From: Paragyromitra xinjiangensis
Taxonomy: Eukaryota; Ascomycota; Pezizomycetes; Pezizales; Discinaceae
Assembly: GCA_038503065.1 (NCBI GenBank)
Contig: JBCAMK010000005.1
Span: 868,001-932,000 of the forward strand
Reading direction: 5' to 3'
Length of the DNA stretch: 64,000 nucleotides
Part shown: piece after piece, positions 34,728 through 46,806 of the stretch
Layout: each line of letters starts with the position of its first letter
Position numbering within the stretch: position 1 is the stretch's first letter
Made by a program: the position numbers and the translations under genes
Notes under the pieces: model-generated
Told to the model about the DNA's origin: nothing
Seen by the model: only the letters and a program-made list of their open reading frames with translations
Database searches by the model: none

Positions 34728-35633
34728 CTAATACCAAGTAGTTCTTAGTTGCGAAGGCTTTGCGTATAATATATTATAGGCAGGCAGGCTTTGGCAGCAT
34801 GCTGAATTATAATGGTGTGCAAAGGAATACGGCGTTCAGGTATGTTTTTTGTCCGCGACAATAATCCATAGCATACTTTCGGCCATCAATGTATGAGCGG
34901 CTGAAATGAGCTCAACAGGGTTTCTTTTGGTGTGGCATGGGTAGTTGGGAATTTGTTTTATGGGTGGGTAAATAATGACCTGTTTGAATAACCTGATCAT
35001 GGCTAAAGTGGACATGACGGGGTGCTGGTTTTGCTTTGGGTAGCTGTACTTTGCATAAAGACACAGTAGCCCTTACACAGGCAAATTGTCCATTGGGCAC
35101 ACTCAATCATGCACTTTCTTTCGCGTGGCTTGGAGCGCATGTTAGATTGAAAATGTGTCGTTTCGATGACATGTGATTCTGCTTATTAGTGGAAAACTAG
35201 GTAGAAATAAATTGGGTTTGGGACTCTGTGTATCTTGATCGTGCTCCAGCTAATCTAGGTCTAGACGCATTGGTACTAAAAAAATTGAGTGAACCCTTGC
35301 GATCTCCACTGTTCGAAGAATTAGGGATCAGGAACATATATTCTTGAGTATTAGGTCAACGGTAATCTAGGTAAATCTCATCGCACGACAATCGAACCTC
35401 TAAAGGCTATCTACTCGGCTATCTACTCATCGGAGAAATTATCAAGAGGTTATGTAAAAAAATTTGTGGGTATCGAAGCTAAAAGAAGAGAAAAAAAACC
35501 CCAGACTAAAAAGCAGAACATGTACCCAAGTACCATCCCTAGGACCTGACCGAGGGTAGCATAACAAAATCAAAATCGCTACTACCAAACCTCCAATAGC
35601 CACATTCCCCACCATCAGCTCCTCTACTATTTT
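34728..35633. other. Intergenic stretch
   Basis: No gene supported between the convergent 3' ends of the small membrane protein and the Nudix hydrolase. Confidence 0.5.
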
Positions 35634-36576
35634 TTACCCGCATGCAGCCCTAACTGATTCCCATCCCAGGGCTACGACGAGCGCTTCAACTCCCCCAGAA
35701 TCCTGACCATCCAAATCTTCCCAATGGATCTCGTGGCCTGTCTTTGCTTCTACTAACCTTCCCCTCAATCCATCCCCAGGTCCTATCTCCGAGAAGTGAT
35801 ACTCGAATCTCCCACTGCTCAACAGCCTCACTGCCTCTATGACATCAACAAGCTCAGAATTATATCCTTTCTCATGTGCACCAACAAAATGTGCGCCGTA
35901 GTCGGTAGCTCGTATAGCATCAGCTGGAATTGTGCACAGATACCAAAACGATAAGTACATCAGCACATCAGATATATTTTTCGGTAGGCGACGCCGGCGC
36001 CCTAAGTATGGAAGGAGTTGAATGTGGAAAGCTTCGCTATGAGTGATTCCAGCTTCGGCATTTTTTGGCTGAAGAGTTGGCGCGGACAAGCTCAAGAGAG
36101 TAGCTGCATATCCAGCCTATATAGTGTAAGTGAGGCATAAAGAGACGAGTGATAGTGATTTTTACTTCTTCTAAAGTCTCACGAACTGCGCATTGCTCCA
36201 GCGTCTCACCTTGGTCTTTTCGTCCACGTGGCAGGAACCAAGACCATGTTTCGCGAGGGGAATTTGGGCTACGCCGTGCTGTATCTTCGACCACTAGGAC
36301 CTTTGCGGTAGATGGTTGAAAGGTTGCAGTCCCAGCAGCAAGAACAAAGTGAGTTGAAGGCCAATGGGTCCCAGCTGGAGGGGTGAACTCCGCTACGTCC
36401 ATTTGATCGCGAGATGGAGCGGTTGTGGCAGGGGCACTAGTTGAAGGATTATATGTTGCTTGTGGGAGTTTTTCATTCATAGGCATTGCCGCTGATGGCG
36501 GCTGAAGTTTTGTTGGATTTGATGTTCGTCTTTCGTGCCAAGTCTTAGACGAGGAGACAGAGGGAGATGACGTCAT
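35634..36576 (-). CDS. Nudix hydrolase
   Basis: Two exons (36166-36576 and 35634-36116) encode 297 residues. Nudix enzymes hydrolyse a nucleoside diphosphate linked to another group; the substrate here cannot be told. The Nudix box is complete only after splicing: GRKDQGETLEQCAVRETLEE comes from exon 1 and AGY from exon 2, matching G-x5-E-x7-R-E-x-x-E-E-x-G-U. The intron (36117-36165, 49 bp) cuts the box between the last Glu and Ala-Gly. The first 65 residues are Ser/Thr/Pro-rich and probably disordered. After the box come an Arg-rich LGRRRRLP and a WYLCTIPADA strand. The start is the ATG at 36576; an upstream in-frame TTG is not a likely start. The start codon lies in the palindrome GATGACGTCATC. 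Confidence 0.85.
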
Positions 36577-37291
36577 CAAGTGCCCAACCAAGAACCTAGT
36601 TGATTGATTGATTAGTTGATTAGTTGATAAATCAAGAGCAGTAAGTGCTCCGATCAGAAAAGTAAAATCTACAACAGAAACCCTCCGTGCTCTGTGCTCG
36701 AGGCTCTACTAGCAAATTCTTATCGATGAGACCACAATCCTAAATTACTAGGCCCAGAAAACTCGTACTAGCAGTACATTTGGTCCTTGGTAAACAATTG
36801 TGCCCTCGCGCGGGAGAAGAATCCTAACCTTCAATAATCGTCCACTCGAGGCTATACAGATCGAGTTCTCAATAGTGTTCTCAATTCCCAGCCTTTCACC
36901 ACCATTCCCATACTATATGTATAGTTCTAAATTTTCGGGGCTACATGTAATCCAGGGCAGTAGGAGATCCGTGAGGTTGATAGTGAGGTTTCTTGAACGG
37001 ATCTTTGTCTATGTTTTTACATTGATTCGAAGTTATTTACACTTTTATCATTCTATACCCCCGCCACACCGACAGTATGGCTTGCACTCGAACCCATACA
37101 TCCAAGGTTGGCTATCCCACATCTCATATAAGGAAACCCAGAAAATAGCCAGCTGCAAAAACTCGAAACAAAGTTTATTCACATCTCTCTTCGTATAAGA
37201 GACCGATCCTGCTGACACCTCCGGGGAAGTGTTTCTCCAAAATTCGCCCGTAGCCTTAGGCAAGGGATTGATTGCCATAAGTTACCACTCG
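36577..37291. other. Intergenic stretch with TTGATTGA microsatellite
   Basis: A short imperfect TTGA repeat lies at about 36600-36632, just upstream of the Nudix gene. TACATGTA lies at 36942-36949. No gene supported. Confidence 0.45.
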
Positions 37292-37528
37292 TACTAGCCA
37301 AAAAATAAAGTCTGTTCGGTTCGGTACAAGCAACGCGTAGGAAAGCCTCAAGAACAACAAACTTCTTTATTTCCTATGCATCCTGTCACATGAATACGTC
37401 TTGTTATAATCGTATGGAGTTCTCCTATTTCATTTTATTAATTTCTATGGCCATAGCGAGATGTAGTTCAATAAGTGGAGGGTCGTTGCTTTGTACCGAA
37501 CCGAACAGACTTTATTTTTCGGCTAGTA
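37292..37528. mobile_element. MITE, TACTAGCC family, copy 1
   Basis: Inverted ends of about 44 bp bound this 237-bp unit. Each starts TACTAGCC followed by an A-rich stretch, AATAAAGTCTGTTCGGTTCG and GTACAA, with a few differences between arms. The outer TA at each end fits a TA target duplication as in Tc1/mariner elements. No coding capacity. Confidence 0.75.
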
Positions 37529-40500
37529 ATATTGGCGCTTTCCGTGCAGTTACAACCGTCGAAACCCTTCTTTATGCGCAAGTATACACAAATATATATA
37601 TGGTACGCTCACTCATAAACTTATGTCACATCACTGCTTGAAGCAGAGCTTAAACACGATTGTTCTCTCTCCTCCCTAGTGTGCTCATTGCCTCCCTCCA
37701 GATCACCACCCCTATGTACATGTTCTCACAGCGTATATTCTATGTGTGAAACACGCCGAAATCGTGTCTTTCACTCGCACCATTATTTCACCCGGAAGTT
37801 GAGAGCCCATTAACCCAACTATGAGTCAAACTTTCATCGGGGGAGGGAGCGCCGGACTCCTAACCGCTTTTCTTCTAGGCCACAACCAAAACTAATCCGG
37901 GGAGGCGATATTTCGTATTTCCCTAAACTAAACCCCTCAAACCTCCGTTCCGGGTGCTTATCGACGATAACTCCGTTTAAGTTTCAATTTACTTTAACTA
38001 TATTCGCGCGACTGTGATCCAAAGCTAGTGGAACCGGATACGTCCGAGTAGTCTGTTCATGCGGTCGAATCGAAGCCGTACCCCCTACAAAGTATTTTTC
38101 TGATCTTAGCGACGGCTTTTAATCGCCCGTGTGAGTAAACCGTACATCTTATGCCTATATATACCATCCGTTTCGTCACGCGAGGCCGGTCCCACTCAAA
38201 CCCGATTCCGAGGGATTGGTACGCTACCCACGATGAGGATTCCCAAGCATCTACGATTTTTCCATGTCATCGATTTTTTTTTGGCTCTTATTACTACTTC
38301 GAGCTATCAACTCGTTATTTTTACCAATTAGGTAGATCAATAGCCGAATCCGGGAACTTGATATGCATGGGGCGGGGCGATTAGAGGAGTTTTGTAAAAA
38401 CCAAACGGTACAATTTCTATCTCTTGCGTTACTTCCACTCATGTTGGTTTACCAGCTTTAGGACTCTTAGAGCCTACATGTATATACATGCCGCAAGTTG
38501 TTATCCCTACTAAAACTATGCGACGCACGTGACCCGGTAATTGTCCCAGAGTAACATCATCCTGACCCCCAATTCGCACATAGTTACTTACTATGTGTAT
38601 ATAGTACGTCTAGTCACCAAAGCCTTGCGCTCAGGCTTTGAATCTAGGGTATTACAAGTTATCACACGGACAATGGTTGCGGGGTCTGGGTTCAGAAGTA
38701 CAAGGATTAACAAGGATTACTGCCGAGAAGGCACGGCTGACGGTATCTTATCAGATCCGTAAGGCTTACCATATGCGTACATAGTAAGACCCGTTTTTAA
38801 ATAATTTTAGCTACGGTACGGATAGTCGGCACTACCCTAATACGAGCCCAAGAATGTACCTTATAGTAACACAACCTTGCATGCCTTATCAGTACTATCC
38901 TAGCTGAAGGCAGCTTGGTCATGAGCCAAACAAGCTTAATAGCTGTTCAGAGATGTTATTGGTTCTCCTCTTCGATTTACCAATCTAAGCCAGCTAAAAC
39001 TTGAATCAGTCTCGGAAACGCTAGAAGCTCACGGTGTCATAAGATCACGAAGAGTCACTCGGCTTATGGCTCCGAGCGAATGAAACTTGAGGACCGATAA
39101 CCACTTAAAATAAAATAAAAAATCCACAGACCTTGTGAGAAAGTGGGGGTTAAAGCAAGGGTAGATGATTTTTTTCCCCCATCCCAAAGGTAGCTGTCTG
39201 ATGTAAGAATCCGCCTAGTGCATACAACGAGTTGTAGAAGGCATCTAGGTTCAATGTAGGGGCTCGCATGCCCCAAAAGAGCTGTATTCTAGTCCTAGTA
39301 TCGGTATCCTAGTCCTTAGGACAGCTTCCTCATTTCGACTTTCAGGAAACAAGTCGCACTAGAACATAAACTCTGAGGATATTTAAATTACGAATCTCAA
39401 TTTATTAAACCCTACGAGGAGAGGAGTGTAAGAATCTTAGGGATCGGTACGAACTGCACGTAGTACCCTGCCCGATACGATGGTGGTGTGGTCCTGGAGC
39501 GGGAAGATCCTAGTCAGACATCCTTCGCTTATGAGGCCGCTTCTTAAAGTAGGTTAGATAGTAACATGAAGTTTAAAAAGGGGCGAAGATCTACCTAGCA
39601 GTCAGCCGCGCAACTTTAAGCTGGTGACAATTAGGGCTTCGGTGAAAGAACCGGCAGTCCTTGTGTCACAGATCTAGCCAGGGTGCCGATTATGCACTAA
39701 CTGATATTTTCGCGGCTAATACTCCTTGCAGTCTAAAATCTACTACGTGAGTTCTCACATATCGCTGTAGGCACTCGGGGCAGTAATCCTCAGCACATCA
39801 TATTGGGACTTGTGGTAAAAATTCTCATAATTTTAAGTTAGAATTTTTCGTGCCTCTGTAAGGTTGTTTAGTTCCTTGTAGTAGGACCTTGTTGCAGAAA
39901 CCCCCGAAATAGAGAAACAACACCAAGCCTTAGTCAAAATCAAAAATAGGTCGTCTTAAAGATGGTACTCTTTGAGGGGGGTTAAGTTTTGCACCCAAAA
40001 CGGCTAGCCACTTTCGTACGCCAAAAACCCACAAGCGTGAGAGGGTTCAAATCGTTATAGACTTTGTGATGCAGTTTCTAGTGTTTTCCCTCCGGTCGAG
40101 TCATTTGGCCCCACCACGTCTAGTCCTGTGAGTCTCTATCAATACTCGAACTTCGTATCCAAATTGATAGGTGCGAAATTTGGTTATATCATCATGGCTG
40201 AGAACACAACACTGATTCCCTCAGCACTGTAGTGTCACCAGATCAGGCCTGGACCGTTGTCAGAAGTAGGCAGAGGGCGCACCTGTGATAAAAGTTAGTA
40301 TCTTTAAGACCGCCCGACGCCTTAAAGTTGGATGAAGACGGTTCCGGACGCCCGAAAACCGTGTGATTCGCGGTATTTATCCTATCAGAGCCGAGGGGCG
40401 AGTACAGAAAGTTGGAATATTCATCATCTTCTGTAATTATGCCTGGCACGTGAACCGCACTAAAGCGAGTGAGAGAATAGGGTGGTTATTTTTGGGAGTA

Positions 40501-41224
40501 CACTAAATACTTACTATAGCCTCTTCAATTTTAAAAGAAACACCTTCTTCTTTAAGTATCATAAACAAGAGTACCTCAACGAAGATGGTTGGGCAAATTT
40601 GGGGGTCATGCCGCAATTCTAAGCAGATCACAGATATGGTCACGAAGTGTTATATGCATGGGAAATATCACGTCCCCTTTAGGAGTGTTCTCCCTCGGTT
40701 CTTTGTTACCTAGATAGCGAGGTGTTATATTCTGCAAGTGAAGTGCTGCAGTGAAATTCCAATTTCTATTGGCTCGCTTGGCCATGGGTTTTTGGCGAGC
40801 CGTGTTTTACAAAGCATCTCAGTTACCCGTGAATTTAGAAAGATATAGGATTAACAAGTTTTCGTGGGGGTTATTGCCAACAGGCTGGGGTGCATTTCTA
40901 GGAAACCCAACTTATGGCTGGTGTGGGAACCATCGTGCAAGGTACATGCCGTATTTTGCCGAACTGTGGTCTAATACTACTACTATACTTCGTTGATTAT
41001 ACTCTTAGGCTCCTTTTGAGAATGGAAACTCGAGCTCGCGAGTAACTATCGTTGCTCGAATAGGGTTATGGGTGGGGTTCCGTAATTCTTCTATGGTGAC
41101 CGTATAGCTACCCGTGAAGCGGAAACCCCGTCTAATATTCACACTCTAGCTTGAATGCATACTCCGGACTTTAGAAATGCACATCCATATGCTGTTGGTA
41201 AAATTCCCTAATAGCTACGTATAC
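37529..41224. other. 3.7 kb gene-poor stretch
   Basis: No gene supported. Frames are short and interrupted. TACATGTA lies at 38475-38482. A 23-codon frame from 37821 contains GGGSAGLLTAFLL, which resembles a dinucleotide-binding loop, but it has no continuation. Confidence 0.4.
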
Positions 41225-41336
41225 TACTAGCTGAAAAATGAAGTCTGGTTCCTAGGTGCACAGAATAGTGAAATTTTTGGTGAGGGAGGCCCCGTTGCAA
41301 CACTACCTATGTGCACCTTTTATTTTTCAGCTAGTA
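41225..41336. mobile_element. MITE, TACTAGCC family, copy 2 (short)
   Basis: This 112-bp unit begins TACTAGCTGAAAAATGAAGT and ends with TTTATTTTTCAGCTAGTA, an inverted copy of the end. The terminal 20 bases match copy 1 at 37292 apart from a few changes. A further shared stretch, AGGTGCACA, appears inverted inside. TA flanks both ends. Confidence 0.65.
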
Positions 41337-43743
41337 TTGTTCTCCTTACTCCACGCCGACAGTCAAATAGGGACAAAAGTGCCAACCTCGGTTTAGAAGG
41401 GTATAAACAGGGGAACCTATATTCTGGATACTAAGACTCGTCCTTTGTTGCCCCGGCGAAATAAAACTCCGGGGGCCGGACGTTGTTCTCACCTACAAGG
41501 TCCAGGGTTCGTGAGATAAGCACGCACTATAGAGTGCCGCCGCCCAACCAACCAACCAGGGACGACGCGTCATCCTTTCGCTCCCAGCCGAGCTTGAATA
41601 TGTCTCGCCCACGGCATCGCAATAGTACGCGTGGAATCAGGGATTCAGCACGATGAGACTTCATGCTTAGATTGAGCCTCATTAAGTGCCTGTAACACAA
41701 GAAATTTACTAGCAAAACCATATGTAGCATATGGCTATCAACTACTCAATAGCAGCTGAGTACTAGCCAACCCCTCCACTCTCACTAGTGGGTTTATGCT
41801 GACACTAGAAAATAACTACGCACAACTCCAATACTTGCTACGTTCTAGAACAGGGCAACCTCGACTGCATCAGGGTACCATTTCATGCAGGCACACTGGT
41901 TTTTCCCAAGGCGGTCGGGGTGCGTTACAGTCTGCGTGCGCGTGATGATTTATCGATGCGAATCGCCAAAGTTGTTATTTTGACGCGTCACTACAACAAA
42001 GGGCAAAGAGTCTGTGTGATACTCATTTCCGATTTGGCATCGAAGCAATCCCCTGGAGCACCGCCATGAGAAATTATGAAAGCTACTTGCAGGTGCCCCA
42101 GACGGTACCAACGCCTCCGCAAATCGTTTTCTCCGACTTGGGCATGGCGCAGGGCGTCGTATCCACACTCAGGGCCAGAACGAGCCCCTATTGTTGAAGG
42201 GTTCGTGGTTCCGTTGATTCTCGCTTGGATGGCTTGCAGTTGGTGCCTGCAGCCAGAAGTATTGTGCTCATGTGCATTCGACACCCCGAAGTAAGCTTTG
42301 CCATTAGCTTGGAGGAATCTAGATGGCTTTTTGCAGCGAACCCTAGTGCAAGTACTTGACAGGACGTTTATGAGTTATATTGAGCTTCTCACGGTAGTAA
42401 CAAGATATGTTCTTGTGCTCTTTCAAGTATTTCAGGCGTTCCTGATAGTAGACTTTTTTTGGCAACAGCCTATTAGGTATGCACATGCACACCTGAATGT
42501 CTACGATGCGTTAGTGTGAGTTTATGTTGCTAAATCAGGAAACCAAACTAGCAGGAAAATAAGTGAACTAGTTTAGTAATTCAAGATATATATCCTCCTG
42601 GCGGTTAAATGGAAAATCACAAACACTGGTATACTGTGTAAATATGCTTGGTGACGAGGGTTTTTTTCAGAATGTCTGAGTAACCGCTTAAGTTCTGGAG
42701 TGCTTTAAGACTCACTTTGGCGGAGTGACTTTAGGCGAGTAATCTACTAATTCGGTATCTACATGTATCCCTATATCAGCTAAATCTCTTTTCAGTTGCT
42801 TTGATCATGTTTGGGCTAGGGATTGTATCGATCCGTGCTTGACGCCCCCCACAATCAGTTCCGATCTCATGCACATGTTGTCCTACGTTTTATAGTAAGC
42901 TCAAGGGTAATAATCACGTAGAAGCCTGTTCATAACTTCTGCATCAGGAGAGAATCTCGTCTTCCGAGGGTTTGTGAAATTTGCCGGGAACAGAGTTAGA
43001 TAAACAGCAGGGACGCAAAATTGCGTACGGCACAAAATACGAGTGATTATCTATGACTGTGATGTGAACGGGAGCTAAGAAATGGCTAGTAATTGAACTT
43101 TGTGACACAAAAGTTTGCCACTTGAAGGATCGCCTGAAAGGCTAGAATTCTAGCCTTATCTCTTAAGATGATAGATTGAGGCTATAGCTCGCCTTCGGGC
43201 CCCCGAACAGATTATGAACGAGGTTGTAGGCTACTAGCCTTTCATCTCTAGCTGTGGAGCTACATCGAGGCAAAGATGGGCCATTCTGACAATGAAAATG
43301 GTGAATCGAGGCTTCTAGAGGAACCACCACGAACTAGGCTCGCTACTAATAACCCGAGAGAAAGCTAAGGAATCTAGCGTGAGATTTTGCATTGCTGATT
43401 TTGCTACTAATCAGTCTAGATCACCTGGAATTCGTATACGAGATAATGGATTTGGGCTGAGCTTATGACATGTTTCCGGTGACAGAATGATCTCTTGAAT
43501 CGACCTCCCAGGTACCGGTATCTCGAAATCATAACAGAAAGGGGCGGGGCAATAACAGGAGGGCCGGTAAAGAAGGGTCCGAGAAAGAGTAATAGCGCTC
43601 AGTCTCATCGTGTCACATCGAAACTACCGTCTGAAAAAAAACAATATTTTGTTTAAGCGACTTAATCACTATCTATCGACCAAACAGGGATTGGTAAGAG
43701 CCGAGGATTCGTATGCTGTAGTAGTTGTATGGCAGGAGAAAGA
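41337..43743. other. Gene-poor stretch with possible gene relic
   Basis: A more GC-rich patch at about 41991-42290 opens a 97-codon minus-strand frame (MSNAHEHNTSGCRHQLQA...) that I do not recognise; it may be an old exon. TACATGTA lies at 42760-42767 and a 20-bp palindrome at 43138-43157. Nothing else is supported. Confidence 0.35.
43138..43157. repeat. Perfect 20-bp palindrome
   Basis: AAGGCTAGAA is followed directly by its inverse TTCTAGCCTT. It lies about 780 bases upstream of the laccase start. Role unknown. Confidence 0.7.
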
Positions 43744-43751
43744 TATATAAA
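43744..43751 (+). promoter_or_regulatory. TATA box of the laccase gene
   Basis: TATATAAA lies 166-173 bases upstream of the ATG at 43917. A CT-rich leader follows between 43830 and 43880. This layout fits an inducible secreted enzyme. Confidence 0.55.
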
Positions 43752-43916
43752 CCCAGAAACGATGCCGTGCGTTTACCCCTTCAGCTTCCACCACAGAGCT
43801 GCTACAGTGGACTCCTTTAATAGTGTTCCTCATTAAATCCTCTCTTTTAAACTCACTCTTTTACATTTCTTTCTTAATCTTGGACAATACTTGCAAAATA
43901 ACGTCTCGGACCTATA

Positions 43917-46056
43917 ATGCTTTCTCTTCTCAGTGTTGCTGCGGCATTCTTTACCGTTGGCTCCCAGGCTTTACCCACTAGCCAATACACTCCTTATGCC
44001 CCTGCGGGAGGTTCGTTCAAGAGAGCTATAAGCTCTACAACCACAAACTCCACCAACTCCGCGAGCAACAGAGCTGCATGGGATGGCACTCACGACATCA
44101 ATACCGACTGGTACACCACTTGGCCCACCACCGGTGTTGTCCGCGAGGTAAAATCGTCCTAGGCTAAACAACTGAACTTTCTGAAGCTGATACACTCGTT
44201 TGTAGTACTGGTTGACCGTCGAAAACTCCACTCTGGCCCCCGATGGCTATGAGCGTATCATGCTGACTTTCAATGGCACTTATCCGGGCCCTACGCTCTA
44301 TGCTGGTAATTTCTGGATACCTGTAATGTAAAGATGCTCTAAGAAGAAGTACTAACCAATTATAGACTGGGGCGACACTCTCAAAATTCATATTACCAAT
44401 AATATGGAATTTAACGGTACGAGTATCCACTGGCACGGAATCAGGCAACTATTATCCACGGACCAAGACGGTGTTAACGGAATTACTCAATGTTAGTCCA
44501 TTCTTTTTTCTACTCTTACCCATGAAATTAGTGATTGACATTATCTCAAGGCCCGGTTGCTCCCGGCCACAGCCTGACCTACGAATGGACTGCAACTCAA
44601 TACGGAACTTCCTGGTATCATTCTCACTTTTCTCTTCAATATGCTGAAGGTGTTGCCGGTGCTATTGTCATAAACGGCCCCACAAGTGCCAACTACGACG
44701 TTGATCTTGGTCCCATTATTGTCACCGACTGGTATCATGAGACTGCTTTCTCTTTATGGCACCTTGCCCAAAGCGGTGGCCCCCCGTCAGCTCAAAACGG
44801 CCTGATCAATGGAACGAATACATTCGACTGTAGTGGTAGCACTGACACTAATTGTGTTGGTGGTGGAGCGAATTTCGAGTTCCCCGAGTTTGAGTACGGC
44901 AAGAAATACCTGCTCCGTTTCGTTAACACGGCCACAGACACCTTCTTCAAGCTTTCTCTTGATGGCCATTCTATGACTGTTGTTGCTGCCGACTTTGTTC
45001 CTATCACCCCATTCACCACGGATTATCTTTCCATTGGAATCGGTAAGTCCCGAGCTGCGTAGCGAGTTTCTGGGCGGTATATTGACCGGTATCATTATAG
45101 GCCAGAGGTATGATGTGATTATCGAAGCCAAGGCTGCTATCGACAACTATTGGTTCCGTGCAACTGTCCAAACTACTTGTAGTGCTTCCAACGCTCAAGC
45201 GTTGAACATCAAAGGAATCGTCCGATACTCCGGAGCAGCAAGCACTGGCGAACCAACCTCCACCGCTGGTACCATGACTGACAGTTGCCTTGATGAGCCT
45301 TTGTCTAGCCTTGTTCCTGTTGTTACAAAGCCCGTGGCAGAAAGTGATCTATCTACTGCACAAGATGTTGATGTTTCTATTGCAGTCACAAGTGTCTTGA
45401 AATGGACTCTGAACGGTATTTCTGCTTTAATTGATTGGGCAGACCCGACCCTTTTGAGGCTTCTGGATAGTCAGACATACCCTACCGATTATCATGTCTT
45501 GCCGCTCCCGAATGCCAACCAGGTGGGATTGAAATTTAGTCAGCTTAATATGTAATCGCATTCTAACACTGATTAGATGTACTACCTTGTCATAGAGACA
45601 AGTTTTGGTGTCACCCATCCCATCCATCTCCATGGGCACGACTTCTACATTCTTGCCCAGGATACCGGCTCTTTCAATGCCTCTACAGCTGACATCAACT
45701 GGTCCAACCCTATGCGCCGCGATGTCGCTATGTTACCTGCGTCTGGCCATCTTGTGATTGCCTTTGAAACCGATAACCCAGGTATCTGGTTGATGCATTG
45801 CCATATCGTAAGTCTCTAAATAATACATATGCATACATGTATGCATTATGGTGTGGGTAAGCTGACATCCTTTCTCTAGGCTTGGCACGTTAGCGGAGGA
45901 TTTGCCCTCCAGTTTGTTGAGCGTTCAGCCGATATCCTCACTGATATCACTATCGACTCCTCCTGGAACGACACTTGCTCTACTTGGGCTACTTATGATG
46001 CATCTGGGATTGATCCCCCGCAAGATGACTCTGGTTTGAGGAAAATGAGATTTTAG
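43917..46056 (+). CDS. Secreted laccase (ascomycete multicopper oxidase)
   Basis: Seven exons (43917-44147, 44206-44305, 44366-44491, 44551-45042, 45101-45522, 45577-45807, 45880-46056) encode 592 residues. Laccase oxidises phenols while reducing oxygen to water, outside the cell. A signal peptide covers about residues 1-19 (SQA-LP). All four copper motifs are present: HWHG with His132 and His134; WYHSHFS with His176 and His178; [10 protein letters not shown] with His471, His474 and His476; and HCHIAWH with Cys532 and His537. The position ten residues after Cys532, which is axial to the type 1 copper, is Phe542. The C-terminus ends [13 protein letters not shown] followed by Leu is the known cleavage site that removes a short tail in ascomycete laccases. 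Intron 6 separates HCHI from AWH. All introns are 54-72 bp and GT-AG. The gene is intact. Substrate cannot be predicted. Confidence 0.95.
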
Positions 46057-46683
46057 GTAATTCCAACTTGGTTTGCAATAGTTCATGGATGAAGGCTCCA
46101 TACACTTCACCACTACATATCTGATGTTTTGCTTTCTTTATCAATCTCCCGTTGTTATTTTCATGTCTCTCCGAAGACCATCTACTCTCTCTACTTACTC
46201 GATTTCCTTGATTGTTTACTCTCTTGCGCCGTTAGAGGCTATGTGGTATTAATTCTTGTACGATAATATCAATGCTATGGCCAGTCGCTGCGCGATTATT
46301 TTCACCATTTAAGGTATATGGAGTGTGTGGCATTCCTGGAAGTCGTGACTGCGAATCTAAATATGTAGCATTGGCCGGGTGAAGGGTCGGTGGGAGGCCG
46401 GCGAGGGACCGTGCACCTTCGGATATGAAAAAGCAAATTTGGATCCCGAATACTAGCCGTTTCGGCGTTCGGCAGCGGGTCGGTGCGAAGCCCTGCAGGA
46501 ACCCTTGTGCCCATTCTAAATCTAAACAAGTACCTACTCTGCCGGATAAACATTTTGCAGGTGACATCATCCGAACCACGATACCTCACAATACAACCCC
46601 GCATTTTTACCCCTCAACCTTCAGGAACATCTCTGTTTGCTTCCATCGCTCCTTAGAGACCTCGCCAAAAGACATCTACCACT
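46057..46683. other. Intergenic region between laccase and glyoxalase I
   Basis: Contains the laccase 3' region and glyoxalase promoter; a 137-codon frame here overlaps the GLO1 leader and is not credible as a gene. Confidence 0.5.
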
Positions 46684-46691
46684 ATATAAGT
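46684..46691 (+). promoter_or_regulatory. TATA box of glyoxalase I
   Basis: TATATAAG lies 116-123 bases upstream of the ATG at 46807. Confidence 0.5.
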
Positions 46692-46806
46692 AGCAGTACG
46701 GTTCTTTGTGACAAGACTTCCCTCCTATTGCTGAATGTGGTCTATTCGAGTGCAATCGCTGAGATCGCTTCTGCCCAGCTTCAGGTCTACGTATCTATTC
46801 CGCACA

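Noticed and set aside
37821..37895. Short frame with GGGSAGLLTAFLL resembling a dinucleotide-binding loop
   Set aside because: Only about 23 codons, then a stop; no following exon or FAD/NAD domain could be found.
41991..42284. 97-codon minus-strand frame in a more GC-rich patch
   Set aside because: No motif, no plausible partner exons; at best an old relic, so not listed as a gene.
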